This document shows positions 61,931 through 64,000 of a stretch of DNA of 64,000 bases, in pieces. The notes under the pieces were generated by a model that saw nothing but the letters and a program-made list of their open reading frames with translations, had not been told where the DNA came from and ran no database searches. The DNA comes from Atherix ibis (lineage: Eukaryota; Arthropoda; Insecta; Diptera; Athericidae). How positions within the stretch are numbered: the stretch's first letter is position 1; the number at the start of each line of letters is the position of its first letter. The stretch is taken from assembly GCA_958298945.1 (NCBI GenBank), contig OY282605.1, forward strand, positions 6,967,811-7,031,810, written 5' to 3'. A program made the position numbers and the translations under genes.

Positions 61931-64000
61931 TCATTTAAATGATGAGAGGATAGTAATTATTAATTTTTATTATAAAAGAATTTTATGCTACAATATTTTC
62001 TTTCTTCAATCATAATTGGGATTTTTAAATGGTTTTGTTTTAAAAGAAATTCCATCAAGGAGTATTTTTTATGGTCGATCTCTAGTATATTTTTATTTTC
62101 GAAAATAGAATAAGAAAATGGAAAATTTATTTCCAAATTGAAAATTGAAATTTTTTTTATCCTAACAATAATAAAAATCAGTAAATTTATTGATTCTGAA
62201 AATTGACTTCCATTAGCTTTTCAATTTAAATGAACAACATTTTCCATATGTTTGCTTTTATGGCAATTATTCGTATGTAGATTGGAGGCATTAGCAGCAA
62301 TTCTGATCAAATTGAAATTTTGCTTACATATCAACTCGCATGTTTGAGCGTGCATGAGAAGTAGAATGGAAAAATCAAAGCTTTATTTTTGGAACATTTG
62401 TCCAGAACTAGTTTTACTATTCAATCAAAGATCAAATTCAATGTATTTGTCCGGTAAACTATACTTTAACAAGCCAAATTGTAGTGAGAAAGTATTTTTT
62501 TTCTACGAAGATTATTAAAGCATCTGCTAAAGATGAAACAAAAATGTAAATGTATTGCTGATATTATGCAAAAGGACGAAAAGTTTCTCAGAACTGATAT
62601 AAAATAAGTTAGCATAAATGATGACATTCACAAAAGGCTAACAGCATCCGACAGGATAATTCACAATAAAGGAATTGTACGTATTGTATTAAAGAACAAA
62701 GTTTTAGATCCATATCTAATAACTAAAGATAATAATACCATAATAAATCGATGATGGTATTTGAAAAAAAAAAAAAAATCATATTCTATCATTAATCTTT
62801 CTTCTTGTTTTTAATAATTCACACATATTTAATTGTGATATTCTAATTTGTACTATTTAACTTTGAACTGCTATTGATAAGACACAAATAAGAAGATCAA
62901 GAGATAAATTTAGACATATAATATTGAAAAAATATAAACAAATTATATAAAATATTTAAAAAAAAAGGAAAATTATAAAGAATTTAAAAAAAGAAGAGAA
63001 TTTTTTCGTCAAATTATCAATTGGCAGTCTATCAAAAATATTTCTTCATATCGGTTTGATATTTTTCTTTAAATTATAACATAATCACTGTATACTATTG
63101 TAACAATCACAAAATATAAAGAAATTTAAATAATTTACGAATATTTATTCATGTTTGTTACCATGTCATAATACAAATTGACCTTACTTTAAATTAAAAT
63201 TTTCTAAAATCTATAGACATTATATAAAAATATTTCACATAAAAAATTAAATATGATTGTTTGAATTATTTTTTAAAATAATATTCCACTATAAATTATT
63301 CTGTTAAAAAATTGATCTCATAAAAGCTACACTATCAAGAACAACTTTTTCCCGTACTGTACACAAACTCATGTTTTACTACTCCAAAGAAATTTCGCAA
63401 AATTCCTCTACCAAAAACGAAAAAACAAAAAATCAACCGAAATCCTTTTGATTTTTCTTTTGAAATTTTCACAAAATTATATTAATTCTTAATTATTAAT
63501 TAGAAAAATAATAATAAATGAATTATAATAAAATTATTTAATTTGGAAGAAAAAGAAGAAAAAAAACACAAAACTAATATCGACCGATACAGAAGGCAGA
63601 CGCGATTCACTTTCACAGCCGAAATCGAACAGAATCGAAGATCTTTAAAACGCGCAGATGCCCCCACAACTTGGATGCGTAAATCTAAATTTAACGTGAT
63701 TTCTGTAAACAAATGTTCGTTGTGACTAAGTTGGAGAGTACATACGGTTGGGTTCTGAAAGAAAGACTTTTCCATACATCGTATACTATTCGAAAATATC
63801 TCTTATAGACACACACACGCACACACACGAACAGGAATTTTTAACAAAAAAAAAACGATTTTTCAATTAATTCCAATCATTTTTTTTTTGGAAATCTAAC
63901 AAAATTATAAAAACTTTTTTTCGCCTATTGGGCAGACATAGAAAATATCCCTCTTTTGACTAATGGTGCACATAGTATCTTTGTCGATCAATTGATAAGG
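61931..64000. other. AT-rich DNA; possible distal promoter near 63560-63780
   Basis: Mostly very AT-rich with no gene seen. A G+C-richer, less repetitive patch at about 63560-63780 could be a promoter or 5' untranslated exon of the minus-strand gene whose coding exon is at 61079-61415. A CA-repeat (ACACACACGCACACACAC) lies near 63811-63830. Confidence 0.3.

Noticed and set aside
1..64000. CRISPR arrays, tRNA/rRNA genes, bacterial operons, integrated viral genes
   Set aside because: I looked for spaced direct repeats, tRNA-like arms, rRNA motifs and capsid or polymerase motifs, and saw none. The only polymerase motifs are LINE reverse transcriptases.

Overview
The window looks like nuclear DNA of an insect, most likely a fly (Diptera). 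It is very AT-rich and has spliceable genes with GT-AG introns. It also carries mariner, Tc1/mariner-like, P-element-like and jockey-like transposons, with genes spaced as in an arthropod genome. Nothing looks bacterial: there are no operons, Shine-Dalgarno sites, CRISPR arrays or recognisable tRNA/rRNA genes. The species cannot be named from the sequence alone.

The core, about 8.7-58 kb, is a head-to-tail tandem array of intronless genes on the minus strand for secreted neprilysin-like (M13 family) zinc metallopeptidases. Nine copies are intact at 10.6, 14.7, 18.3, 24.0, 30.4, 41.4, 50.7, 53.3 and 55.9 kb. One nearly full-length copy is broken (32.8-34.7 kb) and three are short relics (8.7, 13.4 and 26.4 kb). 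The intact proteins are about 668-682 aa. Each has a cleavable signal peptide ending near Gly-Leu-Pro, the HExxH and ExxxD zinc motifs, the NAF(F/Y) substrate motif, the C-terminal His and Arg active-site positions, and a CEYLRQ-type tail. Flanking DNA shows how the array grew: a 3.5 kb tandem duplication made the 14.7 and 18.3 kb copies, and shared flanks link the 24.0/30.4/50.7, 34/43 and 50.7/53.3/55.9 kb copies.

Most copies share one promoter layout: an initiator-like ATCAGTT (or TTAGT variant) 53-65 nt before the ATG, and a GATA-type site (TTATC on the gene strand) about 75 nt further upstream. GATA control is typical of insect midgut and fat-body genes, so digestive or haemolymph expression is a reasonable inference, not a fact seen here.

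Transposons fill the spacers, often nested. A mariner sits in a jockey-like LINE (3.2-4.5 kb) and another in a second LINE (39.3-40.4 kb). A P-element-like transposon with a THAP-domain gene and a perfect 8-bp target duplication sits in a Tc1/mariner-like element (45.9-47.6 kb). A 3.4 kb jockey-like LINE with target duplications is at 26.6-30.0 kb.

The array is bracketed by two short acidic, low-complexity coding exons on the same strand (1.13-1.66 kb and 61.08-61.42 kb). Both end in phase-1 donors compatible with the same downstream acceptor at 1269. The whole array may therefore lie in an intron of a host gene with alternative first exons.
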